Source: Methyloversatilis sp. RAC08 (GTDB lineage: Bacteria; Pseudomonadota; Gammaproteobacteria; Burkholderiales; Rhodocyclaceae). Taken from it: 64,000 bases of DNA. The notes under the pieces are model-generated. The model had not been told where the DNA came from, searched no databases, and saw only the letters and a program-made list of their open reading frames with translations. A program made the position numbers and the translations under genes. The stretch covers positions 1 through 64,000 of the forward strand of contig NZ_CP016448.1 in the NCBI RefSeq assembly GCF_001713355.1, read 5' to 3'. This document shows positions 7,961-16,120 of the stretch, piece after piece. Numbering within the stretch: the first letter of the stretch is position 1; every line of letters begins with the position of its first letter.

Positions 7961-9001
7961 GTGAACATGCCCGCGCCGCGTTGCATCGCCGACTACCGAG
8001 AACTGGCGCGCGCGCGCCTGCACCCAGAGCTGTGGCACTACCTCGACGACGGCCGCGACACGCCGTGCGGGCGTGCGAACCGCGCAGCCTTCGACGCCGC
8101 GCCACTGATGCCGCGCCCGCTGACCGACGTGCGCGGCGGCCATACCCGCGTCGAACTGTTCGGCGAGTGGCTCGCACACCCCATGCTGCTCGCCCCGCTC
8201 GCCTATCAGCGCCTGTATCACCCGGATGGCGAGCAGGCGAGCGCGATGGCGGCGAATGCACAGGACGGGCAGATGGTCATCAGCTCGCTGGCCAGCCAGC
8301 CGTTCGATGCCATCGTCCGTGCTGCCGAGCGCGCGCCGTGGTTCCAGCTTTACTGGCAGGGCAGCCGCGAGGCGACGCACCGGCTGCTTGATCGTGCGAT
8401 CGCTGCCGGCATCCGCGCAGTGATGTTCACGGTCGACGCGCCGGTCAAGCAGACGGCACTGGCGCTGCCGGCGCAGGTCGGTGCGGTCAATCTCGATGCA
8501 CCCGCCCGCCCGGTCGCCATCGGCGACGGCCAGAGTCAGGTGTTCGACGGCTGGATGGCGCAGGCGCCGACCTGGGACGACCTGGCCTGGCTGCGCGACC
8601 GAACGAAACTACCCCTGCTGCTCAAGGGCGTGCTGCACCCGGACGATGCCATGCAAGCGGTTCAACGGGGCTGCGACGGGCTCGTCGTATCCAACCACGG
8701 CGGGCGCGTGCTGGCCGGCGCTCCGGCCAGCCTGTCACTGCTGCCGACCATCGTGTCGGCCGTAGGGCCGGGTGTGCCGGTGTTGCTGGACAGCGGCATC
8801 GACAGCGGCAGTGATGTGCACCGCGCACTGGCCGCCGGCGCACGGGCGGTGCTGATCGGCCGCCCGTGCATCTGGGGGCTGGCCGGCAACGGTGCGCTCG
8901 GCGTCGCGCACGTCATCCGGCTGTTGCGCGACGAGCTGGAACAGAGCATGGCGCTGTGCGGCCACGCGACCCTGGCGGCTATCGCAGGAAGGTCCGGCTG
9001 A
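7961..9001 (+). CDS. FMN-dependent alpha-hydroxy-acid oxidase/dehydrogenase (lactate oxidase-like)
   Basis: A 346-residue TIM-barrel flavoprotein of the LldD/lactate oxidase/glycolate oxidase family. The family features visible are PLAYQRLYHPDGE near the flavin, WFQLYWQ, MFTVDAP, the LLKGVLHPDDA lysine, SNHGGRVLAGAP with the catalytic His and Arg, and the phosphate-binding DSGIDSGSDVHRALAAGARAVLIGRP. There are no membrane segments. It probably oxidises a small 2-hydroxy acid; whether it uses O2 or a quinone cannot be told. GTG 7961 is used as start, with ATG 7967 as an alternative. Its position as third gene in a Fur-type operon is unusual. The 3' end overlaps the convergent isochorismatase-like gene by 23 bp. 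Confidence 0.88.
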   Translation: MNMPAPRCIADYRELARARLHPELWHYLDDGRDTPCGRANRAAFDAAPLMPRPLTDVRGGHTRVELFGEWLAHPMLLAPLAYQRLYHPDGEQASAMAANAQDGQMVISSLASQPFDAIVRAAERAPWFQLYWQGSREATHRLLDRAIAAGIRAVMFTVDAPVKQTALALPAQVGAVNLDAPARPVAIGDGQSQVFDGWMAQAPTWDDLAWLRDRTKLPLLLKGVLHPDDAMQAVQRGCDGLVVSNHGGRVLAGAPASLSLLPTIVSAVGPGVPVLLDSGIDSGSDVHRALAAGARAVLIGRPCIWGLAGNGALGVAHVIRLLRDELEQSMALCGHATLAAIAGRSG

Positions 9002-9521
9002 TTTCGCGGAATTCGTCCGAACCTGCCGCGCCCAGCCATTCGAACGCCACCATTTCGCGCGACACCACGATCACACCCTGCTGACGCATGCGGTCGAGTG
9101 CGATCAGGCGGTTGGACGGGTCGCGTGACGCGATGCAATCGGCGACGACGAACACCTGCTTGCCGCTGGACTGCAGGTCGAGTGCGCTCTGCAATACGCA
9201 GATGTGCGCTTCGGTACCGCAGATCACGACCTGCGGCCGCTGCAGTCCGGCTACGGTCTCCAGGCAGCCTTCGGTGACGCAGGAAAAATGCATCTTGGGC
9301 ACAATGGCCTGCGCCGGTACCAGATCGCGCAGCGCCTGCACCGTCGCGCCCAGACCTTTCGGATTCTGCTCGCAGATCGAAACCGGCACCGACAGGCGCT
9401 GCGCGATGCGCACCATCCACACGACATTGTCGAGCAGGCGTCCGGCGTCATCCATCGCGGGCAGCAGCCGCTCCTGCATGTCGATCAGCAGCAGCGATGA
9501 TCCGTGGCGGTCTATCAGCAT
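8979..9521 (-). CDS. Isochorismatase-family cysteine hydrolase (YcaC-like)
   Basis: A 180-residue cytosolic hydrolase of the isochorismatase-like fold. The Asp-Lys-Cys triad is visible: Asp14 (LLLIDMQERL), Lys76 (PKMHFSC) and Cys108 (EAHICVL), together with the non-proline cis peptide motif GTEAH. Relatives hydrolyse amides or act on unknown substrates; true isochorismatases are larger, so siderophore synthesis should not be inferred from the nearby receptor. GGAG lies 8 bp before the ATG. The gene is convergent with the hydroxy-acid oxidase and follows the DUF1631 gene after a 163-bp structured gap. Confidence 0.88.
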   Translation of the reverse strand: MLIDRHGSSLLLIDMQERLLPAMDDAGRLLDNVVWMVRIAQRLSVPVSICEQNPKGLGATVQALRDLVPAQAIVPKMHFSCVTEGCLETVAGLQRPQVVICGTEAHICVLQSALDLQSSGKQVFVVADCIASRDPSNRLIALDRMRQQGVIVVSREMVAFEWLGAAGSDEFREISRTFLR

Positions 9522-9684
9522 CGAACACTCCGTCGGTCCAGATTGCCTGAGAGCTTACCAGTCCTTGATGGCAGGCAGCGACGCGGCGATCCTCGGGAGC
9601 AGCCTGCGCCCCCGAACATCCGCAGACGTATTTCGACCGTGCAGCGCGCCGCCGATGTTCGACCTTGCCGAACTGGCTGGAGCC

Positions 9685-12060
9685 TCAGCGCACGCGTTGC
9701 TGGCCGAGCGCCTGACTGACCGCCCGGTCGAACATTGGCTCACTGTTGACCACGCGTGCCTCGCCGTTGGCCAGTTGCAGTGCGAGCGCGTCGGGTGCGA
9801 TCGAGGTCGCCCGCGTCGAACCGGGATTGGTGAACAGGTAGATGCCGCGTTGCGGGCTGACCCAGTTCAGGCGCATGCGCACGAAACTGCCATCGGCCTG
9901 GCGGAACTCGATCCAGTCGCCGCGCTTGAGTTCGAATACGCGGTCCTGCTCCTGGATGTCGAGCGGTGACGGCAGATTCAACGAAATGTCATTGAGCTCC
10001 AGTCCATCCTGTTCGACATGCTCGCTGACCACTTCAGGCGCCGGCACATCGTCATTCGCGGAATAAGCCTCCGGCACCCACTGTTCGACCGCCGGGGGGG
10101 CTGTCGCCGCACCGGGTTTGAGCCACTGCGCGTGCAGGTCGAACAGGCCGTTGAGCAGCATCAGCTTGTCGGCCGGATGCGCACCAGCCAGGTCGAAGCC
10201 CTGGTTGAGACGGCGCAGCAAGCCGGGCAGCGCAACCACCAGAGTGCGGCGCTCATCCGCGTCGGCCTTGGCCTGCACGCTCCAGATCAGTTCGTCGATT
10301 GTGGCGAGTGCCTGCTGGTAATCGACCGCCGCGTCCGGACCGGTATCGACATGCTTGCGCAGCAGTCGGCGCCATACGCCATCGAGCAGACTTTGCACCA
10401 CACCGGGCAGCGGCTTGCGCAGCCGGTCGTCGATTTCGTCGTCAGCGGCGCGCCGCGCATCTTCACGGCGCAGCCGTTCCTGCTCGCGCGCGCTGGCGAT
10501 CAGTGCTGCTGCTTCGGCACGTTGCGTCTCGTCTGCCTCGAGCTCGATGACGAAGGCGCGCAGGTCTTCGCTGCAGGCCTCGAACAGGCTCAGATCGCGA
10601 TCGAAATCGCGCAGAATGCGGTCAACGATTTCAGCCAGCTTGATGTAAAGGGGGTCTTCGTGACCGACGTCGCGCCCCCAGCGCATCATCGAATTGGAAA
10701 TCAGGTCGAGCAGTCGGCGCGCCGGATGTGCCTTGCTGGAGAAGAAGCTGCGATCCAGCATGGCCACCTTGACCAGCGGAATCTGCAGCCGGCCGACCAG
10801 CGCCTTGATCGGATCGGCGATATCGGCGTCGTCGAAGATGAGGTCGAACAGCATGGCGACGATGTCGACCGTAATCGCATCGAACTGTCCGAGGTGGCGG
10901 CCCAACTCGGAGGTGCGGAAATTGCGCAGCAGATTGGGCGGAATCCCGAGGTTGTAGGACGCAGCCGCCGGCACCGAAAGGTCGGCGTCGGACTGCAGCG
11001 CGCTGAGCGCCTCGAACACGAAGGGTGACGCAAGCCCGGCCGGATTCGCTCCGGCAGCGCCGATTGACGGCAGCGCGATGCCCTGCGCTGCCATCTGGCC
11101 CTGGACCAGTTGCGACAGCATGGCGTAGATGTCGCCGTCTGCCTCCGCGGCGGCGCCAAACGCAGCCTGTTCGCCGAAGCCGCCATCGACCGACGACATG
11201 CCGAAACCGGGCATCGATGCGGTGAGGCCCGCTTCGTGCGCGCCGCCGATTGCAGGAAAGCCGCCCTGTCCGCCGGCGGACGGTGCAAAACCGCTGCTGG
11301 CCATGCCTGCCTGATCACCGGCTGCGCTGACGCCCTGCCCATGCGGCACGCCCGCAACGGCGGAGCGCGAACCGGCGTGGCGGCGAAAACCGCGACGCAG
11401 GCCCGGCAGCACGTTCTGCCGCTGCAGCCTTACGTTCAGGTCCTGGTAAAGCTTTGAAAGTTCGCGTGAAATCTGCGATTCGAGCGACTGCAGGAGCACC
11501 AGGCGCATCTGTACGCTGGCATCGACTTCTTCGCAGGCCGCCCGCAGCGCCTTGGCGACGCCTTCGGTACCCAGCGGGTTGTCCTGATCGGTCGGATCCG
11601 TCTTGCCGAGCAGCGAGCCCAGACGCTGTTCGACGCCGAACAGTTCCTCGTCGCAATGTTCCTTCAGCTTGCGGGTCAGTTCGTGAACGGCCAGATCCTG
11701 CGTCAGATCGTCTTCGCCCACCAGGCTGAGTTCGTCCAGCGACGTCGGTACTGCAGATCGTGATGATTCGATCGGCTCGCCACGTACACGCGCGTCGAAA
11801 TAGCGGGTCAGGTGGTCGATGAAGGTCTGTTCGATGCCGGCCCACTGCTGGCGCGCCTTGCCGCAGGTGAACATGTAGAGGTTGCGCTGGTCACGGTCGA
11901 GCTCCGCCTCGGCGCGCGCGACCAGATCTTCTTCGATTTTTTCGAGCATGCCGCGCAGCGAATCACGCAGGCGCCGGATCGTGAAATCCCGGCAGTCGCT
12001 GATCACCCGCCCTCGTTCGGGCGGTACGGCAGTCTGTTTCGGCAGGGGTACAGCGCTCAT
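9685..12060 (-). CDS. DUF1631 domain-containing protein
   Basis: A 791-residue protein of the DUF1631 family, common in Beta- and Gammaproteobacteria and without an established function. The N-terminal part is helical (SDCRDFTIRRLRDSLRGMLE, then RDQRNLYMFTCGKARQQWAG). A low-complexity Gly/Ala/Met-rich stretch lies around residues 220-330, with further helices and a C-terminal beta-rich domain (RGDWIEFRQADGSFVRMRLNWVSPQRGIYLFTNP) that resembles a PilZ-like fold. No signal peptide or membrane segment is seen. It is transcribed downstream of an HDOD gene, across a 230-bp gap. A signalling role is only inference. Confidence 0.85.
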   Translation of the reverse strand: MSAVPLPKQTAVPPERGRVISDCRDFTIRRLRDSLRGMLEKIEEDLVARAEAELDRDQRNLYMFTCGKARQQWAGIEQTFIDHLTRYFDARVRGEPIESSRSAVPTSLDELSLVGEDDLTQDLAVHELTRKLKEHCDEELFGVEQRLGSLLGKTDPTDQDNPLGTEGVAKALRAACEEVDASVQMRLVLLQSLESQISRELSKLYQDLNVRLQRQNVLPGLRRGFRRHAGSRSAVAGVPHGQGVSAAGDQAGMASSGFAPSAGGQGGFPAIGGAHEAGLTASMPGFGMSSVDGGFGEQAAFGAAAEADGDIYAMLSQLVQGQMAAQGIALPSIGAAGANPAGLASPFVFEALSALQSDADLSVPAAASYNLGIPPNLLRNFRTSELGRHLGQFDAITVDIVAMLFDLIFDDADIADPIKALVGRLQIPLVKVAMLDRSFFSSKAHPARRLLDLISNSMMRWGRDVGHEDPLYIKLAEIVDRILRDFDRDLSLFEACSEDLRAFVIELEADETQRAEAAALIASAREQERLRREDARRAADDEIDDRLRKPLPGVVQSLLDGVWRRLLRKHVDTGPDAAVDYQQALATIDELIWSVQAKADADERRTLVVALPGLLRRLNQGFDLAGAHPADKLMLLNGLFDLHAQWLKPGAATAPPAVEQWVPEAYSANDDVPAPEVVSEHVEQDGLELNDISLNLPSPLDIQEQDRVFELKRGDWIEFRQADGSFVRMRLNWVSPQRGIYLFTNPGSTRATSIAPDALALQLANGEARVVNSEPMFDRAVSQALGQQRVR

Positions 12061-12290
12061 GATTCACCTTTGCGGCCGCGCATGGCGGTCGATAAAGGCT
12101 GAAACGGGGCGCAAAGTCAGGTCCGGACGCGAGGCGGAGTGCAGCTTCGCGGCGGCCCCGCTGTCGTGGGGCGCTGGGCACCCGGTAGACCGGAAACTTT
12201 GCGTCGCCACCTTTCGGTGGGTTTGCCCTGGTTCAGCTTCAATATGTCGTCACATCATTTAACGACTGCGCTGCTAAAGACTTTAGGCCT

Positions 12291-13148
12291 TCATATCTGC
12301 AGTGTGGCGATGATGGAATCGATCTCTTCCTTGGATTCCGCGACCACCGCCTCCAGCGTTTCGTTGTCGATCTCAGAGGTCGCCGCATCGGCAAGCAGAA
12401 CATCCTCTTCCGGCGACAGCGTGGTGAACGGGTTCGGGAAGGCCGCCATGCTCTCCGCAAGGAACAGCACATCACCCAGCGAACGGGGTGGTACGACGGC
12501 ACCCTCGAACGACGGTGTATCGACGGCGGCGATGATCTGTTCCGGTACCTTGAGCGATTCGAGCACGGCGCGGCCGACACTCTGGCTGAAACTGAACATC
12601 AGCCCACCCAGTTCGGCTTCGCGCTGCAGCAGCGCAGGAAAGGCCGATGCGCGGGCCAGCAGGTAGAACTGGCCGATCTCATGCACCAGACCGGCGAACA
12701 TGGCCGTATCGGCGTTGAGCCGCGAAAGGCGGCGCGCGATCACGTAACTCAGTGCCGAAACGTGGATGGTGTGCCGCCACAGATCGTGTGTCATCACGCG
12801 CAGACGTTCGTCGGCGCGCGCATCGACCATCTGGCGGACGATGAGCGACATCGTGAGCATGCGGATCGGCTCGGTACCAACGCGTGTCACCGCAGTGCGG
12901 ACGTCGGTGATTTCGTTGCCGCTGCGGTTGTAGGCGACCGAATTGGCGAGGCGCAGCGCCTTTGCACTGAGCACCGGCTCGGCGCCCACCAGCCTGCACA
13001 CCTCATTGACGTTGATGTCGGGGTTTTCAAGCGCCTGCCGGATGCGCAGCGACACGTCGATGCTGGTCGGGAAGACGATGTCGCCCGATTCAAGTTCCGC
13101 TGACAGCCGCTGCAGTGCCTCAAGCGATGAATTCACCGGCTCACCCAT
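12291..13148 (-). CDS. HDOD domain protein
   Basis: A 285-residue protein made almost wholly of an HDOD domain, an HD-related fold that has usually lost its metal residues and is tied to bacterial signalling. The core is readable from FPTSIDVSLRIRQALENPDI through LSAKALRLANSVAYNR and FAGLVHEIGQFYLLAR. A C-terminal acidic tail ends in EEIDSIIATLQI. I chose ATG 13148 because GGAGAA precedes it by about 8 bp; an in-frame ATG at 13181 would add 11 residues without a clear ribosome-binding site. Lies between thrC and the DUF1631 gene on the same strand. Confidence 0.88.
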   Translation of the reverse strand: MGEPVNSSLEALQRLSAELESGDIVFPTSIDVSLRIRQALENPDINVNEVCRLVGAEPVLSAKALRLANSVAYNRSGNEITDVRTAVTRVGTEPIRMLTMSLIVRQMVDARADERLRVMTHDLWRHTIHVSALSYVIARRLSRLNADTAMFAGLVHEIGQFYLLARASAFPALLQREAELGGLMFSFSQSVGRAVLESLKVPEQIIAAVDTPSFEGAVVPPRSLGDVLFLAESMAAFPNPFTTLSPEEDVLLADAATSEIDNETLEAVVAESKEEIDSIIATLQI

Positions 13149-13265
13149 GACATGTTCTCCGTGACGCACCGCGGTGCGCATATGGTTCGATGTCTGTGTA
13201 TACGGCAGCGTGCGGGCCGGACTTGATCCCCGATTCAGCTCACGCTGACGCCGCCCGCCTGCGGC

Positions 13266-14699
13266 TCATGCAGCATTGCGGGCAATGAAGGCCTTCATGG
13301 CGGCCACGTCGGTACCCATCACCTCGAAGCGTTGCGGCAGCGATTCGAGGTGTTCCATGCCGTGCGGTCGCACCGGCTCGCAGCCCAGCGCCTCGACCAC
13401 GGTTTCCGAAAACTTTGCCGGCAGTGCGGTTTCGAGCACCACCATGGGCACACCGGCTTCACGCCGCTCCAGCGCGACCTTCAAGCCGTCGGCGGTGTGC
13501 GTGTCGATGGCGCGGCCCCAGCGCTCGTGTGCAAGCCGCATCGTGGCCAGGCGATGGGCATGATTGCTGGCGCCGGACTGGAAGCCATATTCGGACGCGA
13601 CCTTGCCGAACAGCGCGCTACCCGACAGATCGAACGGGCGGCCGCGGTCCACTTCACCCCACATCGCCCTCACCTGCTCGGTGTCGCGACCGGTCAGGTC
13701 GAAGATGAAGCGTTCGAAATTGCTTGCCTTGGAAATATCCATCGACGGGCTCGTGGTGTGCAGCGTTTCCGCATTGCCGCGCGGCCGATAGACGCCGGTA
13801 CGGAAAAACTCGTCGAGCACGTCGTTTTCATTCGTGGCCACCACCAGATGACGGATCGGCAGGCCCATCATGCGGGCGATGTGACCGGCGCACACATTGC
13901 CGAAGTTGCCTGATGGCACGGTGAAGCTGACCTGCTGGTCATCGCGCGTCGTCGCGGCGAAGTATCCCTTGAAATAATAGACAACCTGAGCCGATACGCG
14001 CGCCCAGTTGATCGAATTGACGGTGCCGATGCGGTACTTCGCCTTGAAATCAAGGTCATTCGATACCGCCTTCACCATGTCCTGGCAGTCGTCGAACACG
14101 CCGCGCACCGCGATGTTGAAGATGTTCGGGTCCTGCAGGCTGAACATCTGGGCGCTCTGGAAGCGACTCATCTTGCCGTGCGGACTCAGCATGAACACGC
14201 GGATGCCGCGCTTGCCGCGCATTGCGTATTCGGCGCTCGAACCGGTGTCGCCCGAGGTGGCACCGAAAATGTTCAGCTCTGCCCCGTTTTTCGCCAGCGC
14301 ATATTCGAACAGGTTGCCGAGCAACTGCATCGCCATGTCCTTGAACGCCAGCGTCGGGCCATTCGACAGTTCGAGCAGATGCAGGTCCGGCTCCAGCGTG
14401 TGGAGCGGCGTGATGTCGCGCGCGTCCGAGCCGGATACGGTGTTGCAGTAAACCTCGGGCCGATAGGTGCGTTCGATCAGCGTGCGCAGGTCGTCGGGCG
14501 GCAGGTCGTCGGCGAAGCGCGACAGCACCGCAAAGGCCAGCTGGCGGTAATCCATGCCCCGCATCGAACCGAGCTCAACCGGCGTGAACTTCGGGTACTG
14601 CGCCGGCATGGCGAGACCGCCATCTTCCATCAGACCGCCCAGAAGGATGTCGGTGAAGCGCTTCTGCGGCGCGAGGCCGCGGGTGGATACGTAATACAT
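13266..14699 (-). CDS. thrC: Threonine synthase
   Basis: A 477-residue PLP enzyme converting O-phosphohomoserine to threonine. It opens with the family-typical MYYVSTRG and contains the PLP lysine in TLAFKDMAMQLLGN, the phosphate-binding SGDTGSSAEYAM and SFTVPSGNFGN. Length fits the longer (class with N-terminal extension) threonine synthases of Proteobacteria. The start at 14699 gives the usual MxYxSTRG beginning; an ATG four codons upstream (14711) is also possible. The hom gene, usually directly upstream, is separated here by an oppositely transcribed HPP/CBS gene, so thrC needs its own promoter in 14712-14889. Confidence 0.96.
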   Translation of the reverse strand: MYYVSTRGLAPQKRFTDILLGGLMEDGGLAMPAQYPKFTPVELGSMRGMDYRQLAFAVLSRFADDLPPDDLRTLIERTYRPEVYCNTVSGSDARDITPLHTLEPDLHLLELSNGPTLAFKDMAMQLLGNLFEYALAKNGAELNIFGATSGDTGSSAEYAMRGKRGIRVFMLSPHGKMSRFQSAQMFSLQDPNIFNIAVRGVFDDCQDMVKAVSNDLDFKAKYRIGTVNSINWARVSAQVVYYFKGYFAATTRDDQQVSFTVPSGNFGNVCAGHIARMMGLPIRHLVVATNENDVLDEFFRTGVYRPRGNAETLHTTSPSMDISKASNFERFIFDLTGRDTEQVRAMWGEVDRGRPFDLSGSALFGKVASEYGFQSGASNHAHRLATMRLAHERWGRAIDTHTADGLKVALERREAGVPMVVLETALPAKFSETVVEALGCEPVRPHGMEHLESLPQRFEVMGTDVAAMKAFIARNAA

Positions 14700-14889
14700 C
14701 GCGTCGTGCATCGGAGTCGTGGTCGGAAGGCGATCGGGCGCAGTGCGCCCGACGGCGTCAGTTCAAGGGGCATTAATCTAGCACAGCGCGCCTTTCCGGC
14801 CTGCCCGCACCCTTCCGGGTTATGGCTGCATGAATGCACCAACTTGGGGCGAACAGATACACTGCGGTGTTTCGAGCGGATTTTTGCTG

Positions 14890-16104
14890 ATGACCGGCCT
14901 GACCGAACTGTTGCGCCGGCATCTGGTTTCCGATGCCCCACCGCTGTCGCCCGCCGAGCGCTGGCGCAGTACGCTGGCCGGCTTGTTCGGCCTGTTGCTG
15001 TTCGAGGGCGTGCTGTTCGTGCTGCCGCTCGGTACGGAAGAGAAGCGCATTCTGGCGCCGTTGGGCGCGACCTCCGTCATCCTGTTCGCGCTGCCGCACA
15101 GTCCGCTGGCACAGCCGTGGTCGGTCATCGGCGGCCTGCTGATATCCGCGCCGCTCGGCTATGCCTGCGGTTACTGGCTGCCGAGCGGGCCGTGGGTGAT
15201 GGCCGTGGCACTGGCTGCATCGATCTGGCTGACCGCCTGGGCACGCTGCATCCATCCGCCTGCCGGTGCGATGGCGCTGACCATGACGATGGCCGCCGCC
15301 CAGGGCGCGGCGATCGAGCCGGCGCTGATGGCGACCGCCGCGAACACGATTGCCATCATGGTGGCGGTCATGGTGGTGAATAACCTGATTCCCGGCCGCC
15401 ACTACCCGCAGGGCACGCCGCCCGCCGCGCAGCAGCGGATGCACCGGGCGCCGCCGGTCATCGCGCATCGCGATCTCGAGGCAGCGCTGGGCGAAATCGA
15501 CGGTTTTCTCGACGTGCGTGACGACGACCTCGTCGACCTTTACGAACGCACGCTCAGACATGCCTTCATGCGCGTCCATCAAATGCGCTGCAGCGACCTG
15601 ATCGAGCGTTCGGACAGGGCCGCGCCGGCGCTGGAGTTCGCCACTCCGCTCGCCGACGCCTGGCAATTGATGCGTACGCTGCGTGTCGACACCCTGCCGG
15701 TGGTCGATCGCAGCCGGCGCGTGATCGGTCTGCTGTCGCTGGAAGACTTCCTGCGCGAGGTGTCGCCTGACGCGAACCGCACGATGGGCGATGCGGTACG
15801 CCACCTGCTCGCACGGTCGCAGCAGATGCATTCCGACAAGGCGGAGGTCGTCGGGCAGATGATGCGGGACGTGCGCGATGGCGTGCTGGTGTTGCGCCAG
15901 CATGACGGTGTGGGCAAGGCAGCCGAGGCGATGGCCGCTGGTCGTCAGACTGCCGTGCCGGTGATCAATGGCGCTGACCGCCTGGTCGGGCTGCTTGACC
16001 GCACCGATCTGGTGGCAGCGCTGTATCACCGGATGGCGCTGGTCGATGCGAGAAGCGAAGCGTTGAACGTCGAACCGGATGCCGCACCGGCGCAGGCCGG
16101 CTGA
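14890..16104 (+). CDS. HPP-family membrane protein with two CBS domains
   Basis: A 404-residue protein. The N-terminal half is an HPP integral-membrane domain with about four helices and the signature RCIHPPAGAMALT; the C-terminal half holds two CBS modules (about residues 235-295, MRCSDLIERSDRAAPALEFA, and 310-390, DKAEVVGQMMRDVRDGVLVL). CBS pairs usually bind adenine nucleotides and gate an attached domain. HPP proteins have been linked to nitrite transport in plastids and cyanobacteria, but no substrate can be assigned here. ATG 14890 is preferred; an in-frame ATG at 14830 would add 20 residues lying in the thrC promoter region. It is oriented opposite to both neighbours, thrC and hom. Confidence 0.85.
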   Translation: MTGLTELLRRHLVSDAPPLSPAERWRSTLAGLFGLLLFEGVLFVLPLGTEEKRILAPLGATSVILFALPHSPLAQPWSVIGGLLISAPLGYACGYWLPSGPWVMAVALAASIWLTAWARCIHPPAGAMALTMTMAAAQGAAIEPALMATAANTIAIMVAVMVVNNLIPGRHYPQGTPPAAQQRMHRAPPVIAHRDLEAALGEIDGFLDVRDDDLVDLYERTLRHAFMRVHQMRCSDLIERSDRAAPALEFATPLADAWQLMRTLRVDTLPVVDRSRRVIGLLSLEDFLREVSPDANRTMGDAVRHLLARSQQMHSDKAEVVGQMMRDVRDGVLVLRQHDGVGKAAEAMAAGRQTAVPVINGADRLVGLLDRTDLVAALYHRMALVDARSEALNVEPDAAPAQAG

Positions 16105-16120
16105 ACGCCGGCCTCCCGGC

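Noticed and set aside
6801-8261. A 486-codon minus-strand frame over the siderophore operon
   Set aside because: Antisense to the receptor, piuC and the oxidase; arginine-rich shadow.
8979-9521. True isochorismatase for siderophore synthesis
   Set aside because: The protein is a small stand-alone cysteine hydrolase without an aryl carrier domain, no ent-type genes are nearby, and it is on the other strand from the receptor operon.
9531-9590. TPP-riboswitch-like CTGAGA on the plus strand
   Set aside because: The conserved ACCC and GAACCTGATCTGG parts are absent and no plus-strand gene follows.
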